This document shows, piece after piece, positions 9,618-20,200 of a DNA stretch of 64,000 bases (its first letter is position 1; every line of letters starts with the position of its first letter). The stretch spans positions 62,001-126,000 of the forward strand of contig JALHRL010000002.1 in the NCBI GenBank assembly GCA_022841465.1. Direction: 5' to 3'. The position numbers were made by a program, and so were the translations under genes. Origin of the DNA: Bacteroidia bacterium (lineage in GTDB: Bacteria > Bacteroidota > Bacteroidia > B-17B0 > Aurantibacillaceae). The notes under the pieces are model-generated. The model was not told the DNA's origin, did not search any database, and saw nothing but the letters and a program-made list of their open reading frames with translations.

Positions 9618-9847
9618 TTCCATAAGGCCTTGCCTAATAATATAAGGCAATTTATTGGTAAAAAATACGGAAATAATGTTAAGAAATGGGGTTTCTTTTA
9701 AACCTTAAAAATAAAAGACTTTAATTGAATGATAAGTTTATAGCTTGTTTTAAAGGAATCCGTGAGAATTTCAATAATATTGGCTGTTAGTGTCTAATTA
9801 AGATTCAAAAACTAAGTGTAAAAGTACAAATGATTTCACTAATATTT

Positions 9848-10636
9848 CTAATACACAAAAACGCTATCCCTATTAGAAACAAACACCTTGCCTTTAGAAT
9901 ACCAGGCTTGTTTTAATTTGTTAACAGAAATTGTTTTACAGGTTTCATTAAACAGTTTAAAATTATAACTGCAAAAAGTGCTATCGGTGGCGTAATATAT
10001 AATATTTTCATCTACCTGCAATTGTTTTATGTCTTTAAGTGGTATTAATTTGCTAAAAGTGCCAAAAATATCAAACATGTAAATGCCGGTTTCGGGGCAG
10101 TTTAAAAAAACATTGTTATTGTACTCTACCAAGAAATTTGGTTTTAATTCTGTTTGCAAAGCCTGCTTTAAATTTCCGGTATTTGCCACTTTTTTAAGTT
10201 GTTTATCAAAACGCAGCAACTCGTTATTTGCCTTATTAAAAATCCAGAAACCATTGTTTGCAGAACTGCAAGCAAATTCTGTTTGCTCTAGACCCAAATC
10301 TTCTAATGATACCGCATCGCTTTTTTGTGTAAGTTGATTGTCGAGAAAAACCAATTGCTGAAAATCTTTATAAAAAAGCATTATACGCAAGGCGTTAGTG
10401 GCATCTACATAATGAATGTTACCCAATTTTAAATTACTAAAACGGGTAAAGAATTTTCCGTTACTTAAATGCTTTATAATTTCGTGTTCCTTAATCGTAT
10501 ATACGTTTTCTAAATTATCAATTACAAAATAATCGTGCTTGGCTTCCAGCAATAGCTTTGGCGAGCTATCTTGCTTTGAAAATGCAAAAACGAAAAAAAC
10601 AAAAGGAATAAAATATTTAACTGGCAGTTTTTTCAA
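9848..10636 (-). CDS. Secreted protein of unknown function, propeller-like
   Basis: Protein of 262 residues with an N-terminal signal peptide (MKKLPVKYFIPFVFFVFAFS). The body has repeated short beta segments of the type YFVIDNLENVYTI, GNIHYVDATNALRIMLFY, NGFWIFNKANNELLRFD and NVFLNCPETGIYMFDIFG, suggestive of blades of a beta-propeller (NHL or six-bladed style), though no named domain is certain. The start is TTG at 10636; there is no ATG before the signal peptide. The gene overlaps the end of the GH3-like gene by 20 bases, so the two should be expressed together. A similar small secreted protein beside GH3-like genes occurs in other Bacteroidota as far as I recall. Function unknown. Confidence 0.7.
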   Translation of the reverse strand: MKKLPVKYFIPFVFFVFAFSKQDSSPKLLLEAKHDYFVIDNLENVYTIKEHEIIKHLSNGKFFTRFSNLKLGNIHYVDATNALRIMLFYKDFQQLVFLDNQLTQKSDAVSLEDLGLEQTEFACSSANNGFWIFNKANNELLRFDKQLKKVANTGNLKQALQTELKPNFLVEYNNNVFLNCPETGIYMFDIFGTFSKLIPLKDIKQLQVDENIIYYATDSTFCSYNFKLFNETCKTISVNKLKQAWYSKGKVFVSNRDSVFVY

Positions 10637-12137
10637 GCTTATTTATTTTTTTAATTTCTTCTATTACAGTTCTGCTGTTACTTAAGCGAGGTACTTTAAA
10701 CTGGCCACCTAATTTGTTATTGCTTTTTAACCAATTGTAAAATGTATTCTCCGGCACATTTTTAACAAGGGGGTAATGTAAAACAAAGTTATTATACCTT
10801 TTGGCTTCGTAATCGCTATTTTGCTTTTTTAACGACTCATCTAACTGGGCCACAAAAAATTCAAAATTATTGGGTTGTTTCTCAAATTCAATTAGCCACT
10901 CGTGCGCGCCTGCTTTATCGCTCATAAACACAGGTGCTACGGTATATTCCTTCACCAGGGCATGTGTTTTTTCGCAGGCAAATGCAATGGCGTTATCTGT
11001 ATTGTGCACCATTAACTCTTCTCCAAAAGTGTTTATGTGTTGTTTTGTTCTTCCGGTAATTTTAAAACGATAGGGGTTTGTGGATGTAAATTGTATTACA
11101 TCGCCTAAACTATAACGCCACAAACCGGCATTTGTTGTAATAATAATTTCATAATCAATCCCCACTTTTACATCTTCCAAACAAATAACATCTTTATCTT
11201 CTTTTTTTCCAAGCTCTCTGAATTCATAAAAAATGCCGTAATCAAGCATTAGTAATATTTCTTCGGAATTTGGCTGATCTTGAATTCCAAAAAAACCTTC
11301 TGAAGCATTGTACAATTGAAGGTAAGAAACTTTATCGCTGCCAAATATTTGTTTAAACTGTTCTTTATACGGAGAAAAACTTACGCCCCCATGAAAGTAA
11401 ACTTCTAAATTAGGCCAAACTTCTTTTATTGTTTTTGCATTCTTTTTTTCTAAAATTCTTTTCATTAGTACCATCATCCAACTGGGTACACCTGCAATGC
11501 TGGTAACATTTTCATCCATCATGGTTTCAGCAATTCTTTCCAATTTACTTTCCCACTCATCCATTAAAGCAATGGAAACATCAGGCGCTCTAAAAAACTC
11601 TGCCCACATGGGCAAATTTTGAATAATTATTGCACTTACATCTCCATGAAAAGAATGATGTCCTTGAAAAACATCTTCTTTGTAACTGCCACCCAATGCC
11701 AAATTTTTTCCGGTAAATAATTGGGTTTCTTCGTTATTTACGCAATGCAAAGTTACCATATCCCGTCCACCTCTATAATGACAATCTTCAAGGTGTTCAG
11801 TACTTACAGGTAAATATTTACTTTTATCGGTTGTACCGCTGCTTTTTGCAAACCATTTTATTTCTGTTGGCCATAATAAATTTTGTTCTCCTTTTCTATT
11901 TCTTTCAATTAATGGTTTTAATGTTTCGTAATCGTTAACTGGAATTTGTTTTTTAAAATCGCTGTAACTTTTAACCGAAGAAAAATAATTTGCTTTTCCA
12001 TATTCCGTTTCAGCTGCTTCCTTTGTAAGCTTATGCATCCATTCCATTTGCACTTCCACAGGGTACTTCATAAAAAGTTCAATTTGATGCATGCGCTTTT
12101 TCATCAACCAACTTGCTATGGAATTTATTATGGGCAT
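10617..12137 (-). CDS. GH3 auxin-responsive promoter family protein
   Basis: Member of the GH3 branch of the ANL (adenylate-forming) superfamily, 506 residues. Plant GH3 enzymes join amino acids to hormone carboxylates via an acyl-adenylate; bacterial substrates are unknown. The P-loop-like motif FAKSSGTTDKSKYLPVS is visible near residues 96-112, matching the SSGTT-S-K signature. Later motifs LQLYNASEGFFGIQ, LWRYSLGDVIQF and FKITGRTKQHINTFGEEL correspond to the adenylate-binding and hinge motifs, so the enzyme looks complete. It starts with ATG one base after the stop of the PolX gene and overlaps the downstream secreted-protein gene. Family identification is strong; the reaction is unassigned. 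Confidence 0.88.
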   Translation of the reverse strand: MPIINSIASWLMKKRMHQIELFMKYPVEVQMEWMHKLTKEAAETEYGKANYFSSVKSYSDFKKQIPVNDYETLKPLIERNRKGEQNLLWPTEIKWFAKSSGTTDKSKYLPVSTEHLEDCHYRGGRDMVTLHCVNNEETQLFTGKNLALGGSYKEDVFQGHHSFHGDVSAIIIQNLPMWAEFFRAPDVSIALMDEWESKLERIAETMMDENVTSIAGVPSWMMVLMKRILEKKNAKTIKEVWPNLEVYFHGGVSFSPYKEQFKQIFGSDKVSYLQLYNASEGFFGIQDQPNSEEILLMLDYGIFYEFRELGKKEDKDVICLEDVKVGIDYEIIITTNAGLWRYSLGDVIQFTSTNPYRFKITGRTKQHINTFGEELMVHNTDNAIAFACEKTHALVKEYTVAPVFMSDKAGAHEWLIEFEKQPNNFEFFVAQLDESLKKQNSDYEAKRYNNFVLHYPLVKNVPENTFYNWLKSNNKLGGQFKVPRLSNSRTVIEEIKKINKLEKTAS

Positions 12138-12138
12138 T

Positions 12139-13740
12139 TTACTTTTTAAATTCTTTTAATAAATCGTTTAATCCTAATGCGTTTAAACACATTTCCTTGG
12201 TTAGCATTCCTTTGCGAGCAACACAAACACCGTAATACATATCGTTTAACCCTTCTACATGATGCGCATCAGGGTTAATAGAAACCTTTACATTTTTTTC
12301 TGTGCAATAATAAATCCATCGCCAATCAATATCTAAACGATAGGGGTGTGCGTTTAATTCGATACTTACTTTGTTGGCAGCACAGGCATCTATAATTTTT
12401 TTATGGTTAATGGGGTAGCCTGGTCGCGCCAATAGCAAGCGACCTGTTGGATGCCCTAAAATAGAAGTGTATTTGTTTTCTATGGCTTTAATTAAACGTG
12501 CGGTAGCTTTTTCTTCTGTCATTTTTAAATTAGAATGTACAGAAGCTACTATAAAATCAAATGTGCTAAGTATTTCTTCAGGGTAATCTAAAGAACCGTC
12601 GTTTAATATATCACTTTCTATTCCTTTTAATACTTTAAAATTTTTATACTGCGCGTTTAATTTATCAATCTCTTCTTGCTGCTCTATTACTCTTTCTGCC
12701 TTTAATCCGTTGGCATAAAAAGCAGATTGAGAGTGGTCGCAAATTCCTAAATACTCGAAACCATTTTTCTGGCAATAATCCGCCATTTCCTTTAGCGTAT
12801 TTAAACCATCGCTATAGGTGGTATGGTTATGTAGAATTCCTTTTAAATCTTTGACTTCTATTAAATCAGGCAATTCATTACTTTTTGCTAACTCAATTTC
12901 ATTTAATCCTTCACGCAACTCCGGTTCAATAAATTGTAATTGTAGTTCTGCGTATATTTCTTGCTCGCTATTGTATTGCCTTTTTGTGAGTAAATGAAAT
13001 TGTGTCTTTGCTAAATGCTCTGCTGTAGCTGTTTGCTTAAAGTATTCGTAATAAAAATAATTCGTTTCGCAATGGTTTATTTGCATTGGCAAACCAATGC
13101 TTGATTCAATATTTTTTAAATCAAGATTTAAATTTTTATCAGAAAGAATGTCAATTTTATCAAGTACCTCGCACTTTCTTCTGAACTCACCAACCACTTC
13201 AATTTTTGTTGTCGGATTTTTTTCTCTTAAAAATTCCAACACATTCAATAGTTGTTTTTCAACTGAAGCATAATGTTTTTTAGTTTCGTTAGCCAACATA
13301 AACTCTATGTTAGCAATTACACTTTGCTGTGTTTTTTCACCAAAACCCTTTAAAGAAGCTAAACGATTTTCGTTACAGGCATAAAGCAATTCACGCGGAC
13401 TCTCAACACCCAAATCGTGCCAAATAGCGCTTACCTTTTTAGGACCCAGGCCTTTTATAGAAAGCATTTGAATTACGCCCTCGGGAGTTTTTTCTAAAAG
13501 AATATCCAATTCTTTGGCAGAATTTTTTTCAATTAACTCCTGAACAAATGAAGCAATACTTTTTCCTATTCCTTCTATATTATTGATTTCTTCTTTTGAT
13601 TTGCCTTGAAAATCGAAACGCAACTTATTTAATTTAAATGCAGCGTTTGAAATGGCTTTAACTTTAAAAGGATTTTCATTGTGTAATTCTAACAACTTGC
13701 CGTAAAGCTCAATTGAATCAATTATTCCATCATTTGTCAT
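12139..13740 (-). CDS. PolX-like protein: degenerate polymerase X core plus PHP domain
   Basis: 533 residues. Helix-hairpin-helix motifs (IEGIGKSIASFV about 55-66, IKGLGPKKVSAIW about 95-107, LKGFGEKTQQSV about 130-141) lead into a family X polymerase palm and then a C-terminal PHP domain (about 298-533), normally a metal-dependent 3'-5' exonuclease. PHP metal ligands look intact: HNHTTYSDG (304-312), ICDHSQS (333-339), IESD, SVHSN, LGHPTGR and NPDAHH. In the palm, the first aspartate of the usual DxD pair is replaced: the segment reads EVLDKIDIL, with K195 where Asp is expected, and the third carboxylate region (NYFYYEYF, about 227-234) has no Asp. Polymerase activity is therefore doubtful while exonuclease or phosphoesterase activity is plausible. 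The gene overlaps ispD by 11 bases. Confidence 0.88.
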   Translation of the reverse strand: MTNDGIIDSIELYGKLLELHNENPFKVKAISNAAFKLNKLRFDFQGKSKEEINNIEGIGKSIASFVQELIEKNSAKELDILLEKTPEGVIQMLSIKGLGPKKVSAIWHDLGVESPRELLYACNENRLASLKGFGEKTQQSVIANIEFMLANETKKHYASVEKQLLNVLEFLREKNPTTKIEVVGEFRRKCEVLDKIDILSDKNLNLDLKNIESSIGLPMQINHCETNYFYYEYFKQTATAEHLAKTQFHLLTKRQYNSEQEIYAELQLQFIEPELREGLNEIELAKSNELPDLIEVKDLKGILHNHTTYSDGLNTLKEMADYCQKNGFEYLGICDHSQSAFYANGLKAERVIEQQEEIDKLNAQYKNFKVLKGIESDILNDGSLDYPEEILSTFDFIVASVHSNLKMTEEKATARLIKAIENKYTSILGHPTGRLLLARPGYPINHKKIIDACAANKVSIELNAHPYRLDIDWRWIYYCTEKNVKVSINPDAHHVEGLNDMYYGVCVARKGMLTKEMCLNALGLNDLLKEFKK

Positions 13741-14410
13741 GCTTTACAAACGCTTTAGCAATTATTAAATCAGAAGGATTAGTGATTTTAATATTTTCCG
13801 TATTTCCTTCCACTATGTTTATTTTATGTCCTGCTGATTCAAACACGCTAGCATCATCCGTAAATTTAGGAGAGTACTTTTTAGCAAAGGCCTTTTTAAT
13901 TTGATCTACTACAAAGCATTGTGGTGTTTGAATAATTTTGTAATTATTTCTGTTTACTGCTTTGTTTTTATCTTTATCAATTACTCTTATACTTTCTGCC
14001 AAATCAACAGCGGGTGTTGCATTTCCTTTTATACGTGCCGTGTTCATACAGTTATCTATTACCTTTTTAGAAACAAAGGGTCGTGCTGCATCGTGTATGG
14101 CTACTACCTCTTTACTGTTTGGTAAAATTTGCAATGCGTTTTTTACTGATTGAAAGCGAGTATCTCCACCTACAACAATAAATATATTTTTATTCTTAAA
14201 ATACTTTTTAGTTAAGCTCAACAAATGTTTAATGTAATTTTTGTGTACTGCAATTATAATTTTAATTTCAGGGTTTACAGAAAGGAATTGTTTTATTGCC
14301 AATACAATTATGGGCACTCCGTTTATTTTTAGAAACTGCTTAGGAGTTTCCGACTTCATTCTGCTACCGGTTCCTCCTGCTACAACTATTAAATAATCTG
14401 AATGTTTCAT
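13730..14410 (-). CDS. ispD: 2-C-methyl-D-erythritol 4-phosphate cytidylyltransferase
   Basis: Third step of the MEP isoprenoid pathway: transfers CMP from CTP to methylerythritol 4-phosphate. The 226-residue protein opens with the nucleotide-binding loop VVAGGTGSRMKSETPKQFL (residues 9-27), and has HDAARPFV near 103-110, TPAVDLAESI near 132-141, TPQCF near 162 and TDDASVFE near 180, all standard IspD signatures. ATG start at 14410. Its 3' end overlaps the PolX start by 11 bases, so it heads the ispD-PolX-GH3-secreted protein chain. Its isoprenoid product feeds undecaprenyl synthesis, for which uppS lies 12 kb away. Confidence 0.94.
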   Translation of the reverse strand: MKHSDYLIVVAGGTGSRMKSETPKQFLKINGVPIIVLAIKQFLSVNPEIKIIIAVHKNYIKHLLSLTKKYFKNKNIFIVVGGDTRFQSVKNALQILPNSKEVVAIHDAARPFVSKKVIDNCMNTARIKGNATPAVDLAESIRVIDKDKNKAVNRNNYKIIQTPQCFVVDQIKKAFAKKYSPKFTDDASVFESAGHKINIVEGNTENIKITNPSDLIIAKAFVKHDK

Positions 14411-14478
14411 CTATTTTATAAAGATACTTAATTATGTTTTGCGTTTAAATTAAACTGTAATAAAAGTAAAATAGCGGC

Positions 14479-14505
14479 AAAAAAAAACCGGGAACAAGTT
14501 CCCGG
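14479..14505 (-). terminator. Rho-independent terminator after the substrate-binding lipoprotein gene
   Basis: An 8-bp perfect stem CCGGGAAC/GTTCCCGG (14488-14495 with 14498-14505) with a 2-base gap, followed on the minus strand by a run of nine T. It lies about 20 bases past the stop of the lipoprotein gene. Confidence 0.9.
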
Positions 14506-14524
14506 CTCAATTAATAAATTTAAA

Positions 14525-16282
14525 TTATTTCAATTTTTCTTTCGGAATTATATAGGCTTTTGTTAAGTCAATAAAATTAATTGCGTTTTCCGGTAAGTTA
14601 CGCACGCCTTTTTGTTCTAACTTAAAATTCTCATCGTAAAAAATTGGCATAAACGGAGCATCTTCTAACATAACATTTTCAGCCTGACTTAACAAGGCAA
14701 AACGTTTTGCCACATCCGGTTCAACTTGACTTGCAGCGAATAAAGAATCAAATCTTTCATTTTTATAACGGAAGATGTTGATGTACGATTTATCTTGAGG
14801 ATTTGCCGGTAAATGTTTTCCGTAGAATAAAGTTAAAAATGTTTCAGGATCAGGATAATCAGCTATCCAACCATAACGGAAGAAATCTGTTTTACCTGAC
14901 TGAGCATTTTCAATATGTTCTGCTAATGGAACAGTATTAATGTTCACTTTTACATTCAAATTTTCTTTTAGCATACTTTGTATTACCTCAGCAACTAAAA
15001 TGTTTCTATCTCCTCCTCCGCTGTTTATTTCTAAGGTAACTTCCGGGAAACCTTTTCCATCAGGATATCCTGCGGCTTTTAATAATTCTTTTGCCTTTGC
15101 CGGATCAAACTTATATCCTTTTAAAGATTTATAATCGTATCCTTCTTTTTCAAAAGCTTCGGTGTAAGGAACCATTCCGTATTCTGCAGCGGTACCTTCA
15201 CCTTGAATGGTAAATACGGCTATTTTATTTCTGTCAATTGCATAATTAAATGCTTGACGAACTTCTTTTTTAGCCCAAACAGGGTTTGCTTGTAAATTAA
15301 ATCCTAAGAAATTTGTATTTAAAGCAGGGGAAGTAATAATTTGGAAATCGTTCTTCTTTGCTTTTGCATCAGAAAGATCACCCATAATTTCAGAGAACAT
15401 TTCTACAGGAATTCGATAAATCATATCTAAATCGCCTGCTTTGAATTTTAAAATTTCAGATTTTTTCTCTCTAATAAAGCTCCATTTAACGCCATCTAGG
15501 TAAGGTAATTTATTTCCATGTTCATCAACGCCCCAATAGTTAACGTTCTTCTTCATGATGATAACTTCGCCTTCCTTTAAAGTTTCAACAAAAAACGGAC
15601 CGGTACCTATCGCTTTCGTACGCATATCTGCACCGTATTTGTCAACTGCTTCTTTTGGGTAAATAAAACAGCCCGGCATTGCAAGAATATTTAAGAAACC
15701 TGAACTTGGAGAAGCCATTTTTAAAACAATGGTACTATCGTTGGCAACAACTACACCACTCACGCTTTTTACCGAACCTCCTTTAGAGGATTCAAAAGCT
15801 TCATTTGCACCCAATACTCTATCTTTAAAAGTTACATCAAATTGGTTGTTTGCAGGATCTTGAGAACACAATTTATCAAAACAATATTTAACGTCAGCTG
15901 CAGTCATTGTTCTGCCTTTTCCGTCAGCAAAACAAGCATCATCATGAAATTTAACATCGGGACGTAAATGAAAAGTAATTTCTTTCATATCTGCACTAAA
16001 CTCCCATCTGGAAGCTAAAGCAGGCACAATGGTTAAATCATTCGGGTCGTACTTTACCAAGCCTTCATATACTTGATAGGCAATGTGATAACTTCCAATG
16101 TCGTTAATTGACATTGGCACCAGGCTTTTTAAATTTTCAACCTCGTTTAAGCGCATTATTCCGCCTATGTAAACTCCACCACTGCCTTCGGTTTTAGTGC
16201 CTTTTTCGCCTTTCTTGTCGTCGCCGCAAGAACTAAAAATTAAAGACAAGGAAGCAACAGATAACAAAAAAATTCTATTCAT
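14525..16282 (-). CDS. Oligopeptide-type ABC transporter substrate-binding lipoprotein
   Basis: Extracytoplasmic solute-binding protein of family 5 (DppA/OppA type), 585 residues. The N-terminus is a lipoprotein signal with Cys at the end of LSLIFSSC, followed by Gly-Asp-Asp. Family features include YQVYEGLVKYDPNDLTIVPA near residue 70, LASRWEFSADMKEITFHLR, FDKLCSQDP and AIGTGPFFVE near 240, and VRQAFNYAIDRNKIA near 345. Substrate could be peptides or another small ligand; binding-site specificity cannot be read from sequence. No permease or ATPase genes lie next to it, so it works with transporters encoded elsewhere. It is a single-gene unit closed by a strong terminator. A TAnnTTTG element lies about 50 bases upstream. 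Confidence 0.9.
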   Translation of the reverse strand: MNRIFLLSVASLSLIFSSCGDDKKGEKGTKTEGSGGVYIGGIMRLNEVENLKSLVPMSINDIGSYHIAYQVYEGLVKYDPNDLTIVPALASRWEFSADMKEITFHLRPDVKFHDDACFADGKGRTMTAADVKYCFDKLCSQDPANNQFDVTFKDRVLGANEAFESSKGGSVKSVSGVVVANDSTIVLKMASPSSGFLNILAMPGCFIYPKEAVDKYGADMRTKAIGTGPFFVETLKEGEVIIMKKNVNYWGVDEHGNKLPYLDGVKWSFIREKKSEILKFKAGDLDMIYRIPVEMFSEIMGDLSDAKAKKNDFQIITSPALNTNFLGFNLQANPVWAKKEVRQAFNYAIDRNKIAVFTIQGEGTAAEYGMVPYTEAFEKEGYDYKSLKGYKFDPAKAKELLKAAGYPDGKGFPEVTLEINSGGGDRNILVAEVIQSMLKENLNVKVNINTVPLAEHIENAQSGKTDFFRYGWIADYPDPETFLTLFYGKHLPANPQDKSYINIFRYKNERFDSLFAASQVEPDVAKRFALLSQAENVMLEDAPFMPIFYDENFKLEQKGVRNLPENAINFIDLTKAYIIPKEKLK

Positions 16283-16332
16283 ATCAATAACAAATAACTT
16301 CTTAGGTTAAATTTAATATAAAAATAACGCAA

Positions 16333-16340
16333 CAAAGTTA
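16333..16340 (-). promoter_or_regulatory. Putative -7 promoter element for the substrate-binding lipoprotein
   Basis: Minus-strand TAACTTTG, an exact TAnnTTTG match about 50 bases before the ATG. No -33 TTG at the ideal spacing is evident. Confidence 0.35.
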
Positions 16341-16428
16341 TATTTTTAGGGCAACAATCCTAACATTTTAGGAAAAAAATAAGGTTTTCGTTAAAACTTA
16401 ACAAATCTCCTACATAAAGCGTTTCAAA

Positions 16429-17190
16429 TCACTTCAATTCTACTACCACCGGGCAATGATCGCTATGCATGGCTTCCGGCAAAATAGAGGCCTTTAAAAG
16501 TTGTGACTCAAGACTAGCACTAACCAAATGATAATCAATGCGCCAACCTAAGTTTTTACCTCTTGAACCGGCTCTATAGCTCCACCAACTGTATTGGTGG
16601 GGGTTTTGATTAAAAAACCTAAAACTGTCTATAAAGCCCGAATTAATAAATTTTTCCATCCATTGGCGCTCTTCCGGTAAAAATCCGCTGGTTTTTGCGT
16701 TAGAAACCGGGTTGTGTATATCAATAGCTTTATGGCAAATATTAAAATCTCCACTTAAAATTAGGTTAGTTTGCTTTTTTTTCAAATCATGTGCATAATC
16801 GTAAAAAAAATCAAGCCATTCCATCTTAAAAGCTTGGCGTTCTTCTCCACTGCTGCCGCTTGGGTGGTAAACACTCATCACAGAGCAATTTTTAAAATCG
16901 GCACGTATAATTCTTCCTTCATCGTCGTACTTCTTTTCGCCACAGCCATAAGAAACATTTATTGGTTCTTCTTTCGAAAAAATTGCAACGCCGCTATATC
17001 CTTTTTTTTGTGCCGGATACCAATAATGATGGTAGCCCATTTCCTCTAATTCAAAAACGCCAACTTGTTCAGGCGATGCTTTTATTTCTTGTAAGCACAA
17101 AACATCCGGATTAGCGCTTTTCATCCAATCTATAAATCCTTTAGAAATGGCTGCTCTAATGCCATTTACATTATACGATATTACCTTCAT
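16429..17190 (-). CDS. xth: Exodeoxyribonuclease III
   Basis: AP endonuclease/3'-5' exonuclease of base-excision repair, 253 residues, cytosolic. Hallmarks of the exonuclease-endonuclease-phosphatase fold are all present: SYNVNGIRAA (5-14), LCLQEIKA (E at about 38), the catalytic SGDFNICH (D near 145), WRIDYHLVS (D near 222) and the terminal HSDHCPVVVEL with catalytic His. Length and order match ExoIII. It is preceded by a 92-base divergent gap shared with the large outer-membrane protein gene and ends 146 bases before the lipoprotein gene. Confidence 0.95.
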   Translation of the reverse strand: MKVISYNVNGIRAAISKGFIDWMKSANPDVLCLQEIKASPEQVGVFELEEMGYHHYWYPAQKKGYSGVAIFSKEEPINVSYGCGEKKYDDEGRIIRADFKNCSVMSVYHPSGSSGEERQAFKMEWLDFFYDYAHDLKKKQTNLILSGDFNICHKAIDIHNPVSNAKTSGFLPEERQWMEKFINSGFIDSFRFFNQNPHQYSWWSYRAGSRGKNLGWRIDYHLVSASLESQLLKASILPEAMHSDHCPVVVELK

Positions 17191-17282
17191 TTATTTTATT
17201 TTGAGGGAATTAAAATATTAATTCTGCTACACTCATTTAAACAAAACCTTGCACAATTTACTAACTTTAAAAACGTTTAATT

Positions 17283-20200
17283 ATGGTGCTTAAAAAACGG
17301 GGTGTTTGGATATTTGTTTGCATGATGTTTTCTTGTGCTATTGCGTTTGGGCAGTTTTTAGGTCCTAATCGAATTAAAACAATTAAACCGCTAAACGACA
17401 CTATTTATCTTGACTCACTAAGCATAGTAGAGGGCAGTGTAAATTTTCCTTCATTAAGTTCAGATTCAAGTGCACTTCCAAAAATAGATTACACTATTGG
17501 CGCAATAATATTTCAAGGAAAAAAACCGGATAGTATATTGGTTGAATACAAAGTTTTTCCAATAAATTTTAAAGAAACTTATTTTCATAAGGATATAAAA
17601 AATTTATATTCCGATTTTTCGAGAGCCGACAAGCCCTTTACTATTAAATTTGATAAAGATAAATCCTCGGTTAATTCATTATTAAAAAATGATGGATTAA
17701 ATAAAAACGGCAATATAAGCAGGGGCTTAACATTTGGCAATAATCAAGATGCGGTGCTAAGTTCAAATTTAAACTTACAAGTTTCCGGAAAGCTTACACC
17801 TGAAATAGATATTTTAATGGCCGCTACAGATAACAATATTCCTTTTCAAGCTGATGGTACCACAGCGCAACTTCAAGAATTTGATAAAGTATTTATTCAG
17901 TTAAACAACGATAAAACAAAACTAATTGTTGGAGATTATCAATTATCTAAACCTTCCAACTCTTACTTTATGAATTTTTACAAGAGGGCACAAGGTTTAA
18001 GTTTTGAAAATGTATTTATTGATAGCGCCTTAAAAAATCCGCTAAAATTTAATACGCGAATTGCCGGAGCTATATCGCGCGGTAAATTTTCGAGGCAAGT
18101 GTTTTTTGGAATTGAAAATAACCAAGGTCCGTATAGATTAAGAGGAGCAGATAATGAGCCGTTTATAATTATTTTAAGTGGTACAGAAAAAATTTACATA
18201 GATGGAAAACTATTATTACGAGGTCAGGAAAATGATTACATAATAGATTACAATACCGGTGAAATTAGCTTTACGGCAAGGCAAATTATTACAAAAGATA
18301 AAAGAATAATTGCCGAATTTCAATATGCAGAAAGAAATTACGCCCGTTCGTTATTTAATTTTGGTGAAGAAATTGAAGGGAAAAAAGCGAAAGTATATTT
18401 TAATTTCTTTAGCGAACAGGATAACAAAAACCGGTCGCTACAACAATCTTTAAGTCAAGATCAAAAAAACATTTTAATAGAAGTTGGTGACTCACTGCAA
18501 AATGCATTTTTTAGCGGAGAACAATTAGCCGATTTTAACACAGCTGATGTTTTTTATAGAAAGTTAGATACTATAGTAAATAGCATCTTATACACATCGG
18601 TATACGTGTATAGCACAAATCCTGACAGTGCTAAATACCAAGTGCGCTTTAGTAATGTTGGTGCAGGAAATGGAAATTATGTACAAATTGCATCTGCTGC
18701 AAATGGAAAAGTATATCAGTGGCGCGAACCGGTAGGAGGTATTCCGCAAGGGAATTACCAACCGGTTATTTTGTTGGTTACCCCTAAACAAAGTCAGTTA
18801 CTAACCTCCGGTGTTGTTTATTCTATAACGCCATTAAATACGGTGCAATTTGAGGGAGCTTATTCTAAAAACGATATAAATACATTTAGTAGTGCAGGAA
18901 AAGGAAATGATGAAGGTGCCGGGTTTAAGCTGATTGGAAAAAACGAAACATTTTTAAAAAATGATTCATTAAAAACAAAAGACACTAAAATTATTTACAA
19001 TTTTAATTATGAGTACGTACAAAAAACATTTAAACAAATAGAACGTTTTAGAACCATAGAGTTTGAAAGAGATTGGAACCGACAACAGAATGTGTTTTCT
19101 TTAAACGACCAACACATTGGTTCGGCTGAATTGGGTTTTATAAAAAGTACTTTTTTTAAAACAGTATATCAATTAAATGTATTTAGCGAGGGAGAAAATT
19201 TTTCTGGAATACGGCACAATTTACTTAATAGTGTTTCAAAAAAAGGTTTTAATGCGCAATACAATGGTTCGTTTTTAAAAAGCAACGATCAATTAATTAA
19301 TTCAGAGTTTTACAGGCACAAATCTCTTGTTTCACAAAAAGTAAAAAAAATAAAATTTACTTATATTGACGATTTTGAAAACAACAAATTTAAAATAGAT
19401 AGCACCTCCAAATACTCGCCACGCACTTATCAGTTTTGGGAGTGGGAAGGCAGTATAAGCAACTCCGATTCGAGTAAAAATTTTTATAAATTGTTTTATA
19501 AAGAAAGACGAGATAAACAAGTTTACGCGAATGATATTAAAGACAGTACTTTTGCAACCAGCATTGGTTTTCAGGCAAATTTAACCAGCATTAAAAACAA
19601 TCCATTAACTGTATTTATTACTTATAGGGAACTAAAATTAATAAATGCCCAACAAGGTTTTTTAAAACCGGATAACACCTTCTTAAATAGACTAGAGTAC
19701 AATCCTCGATTTTTTAAAGGACTAATTACACTTGGCATATTTTACGAAACCGGCTATGGTTTAGAAAACAGAAAAGAATTTTTTTATATTGAAGTAGCAC
19801 CGGGGCAAGGACAGTTTACCTGGATAGATTATAACGAAGATGGGATTAAACAATTAAATGAGTTTGAAATTGCTCAATTTTCTGATCAGGCAAAATACAT
19901 TCGCGTGTATAGCCCAACCAACGAATATGTAAAAGTATTACAAAACCAGTTGAGTGGAAACTTAACCATTAGACCTAGTAATTTAATACGAAATCCAAAA
20001 AATAGCACACAGCGTTTAACTAATAGATTTGCCTTACAAACTGCTTTTAGGATAGATAATAAAACAGGTGATAACGGTGATGCTATTTATTTTAATCCAT
20101 TATTAAATATTAATGATAGTTTAATGATTGCTGGTACAAGAAACCTTAGGCAAAGTGTATTTTACAATCAATCATCTGCTGTTTTTGGAGGAGATTATAC

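Noticed and set aside
9566-9847. The largest gene-free gap (282 bases), with AGGCAA/TTGCCT inverted repeat at 9612-9635 and repeated ATAAGGC words
   Set aside because: Stem is only six pairs with a 12-base loop and no T run on the transcribed minus strand, so it is not a terminator. Apart from a possible promoter at 9590-9617 I see nothing else.
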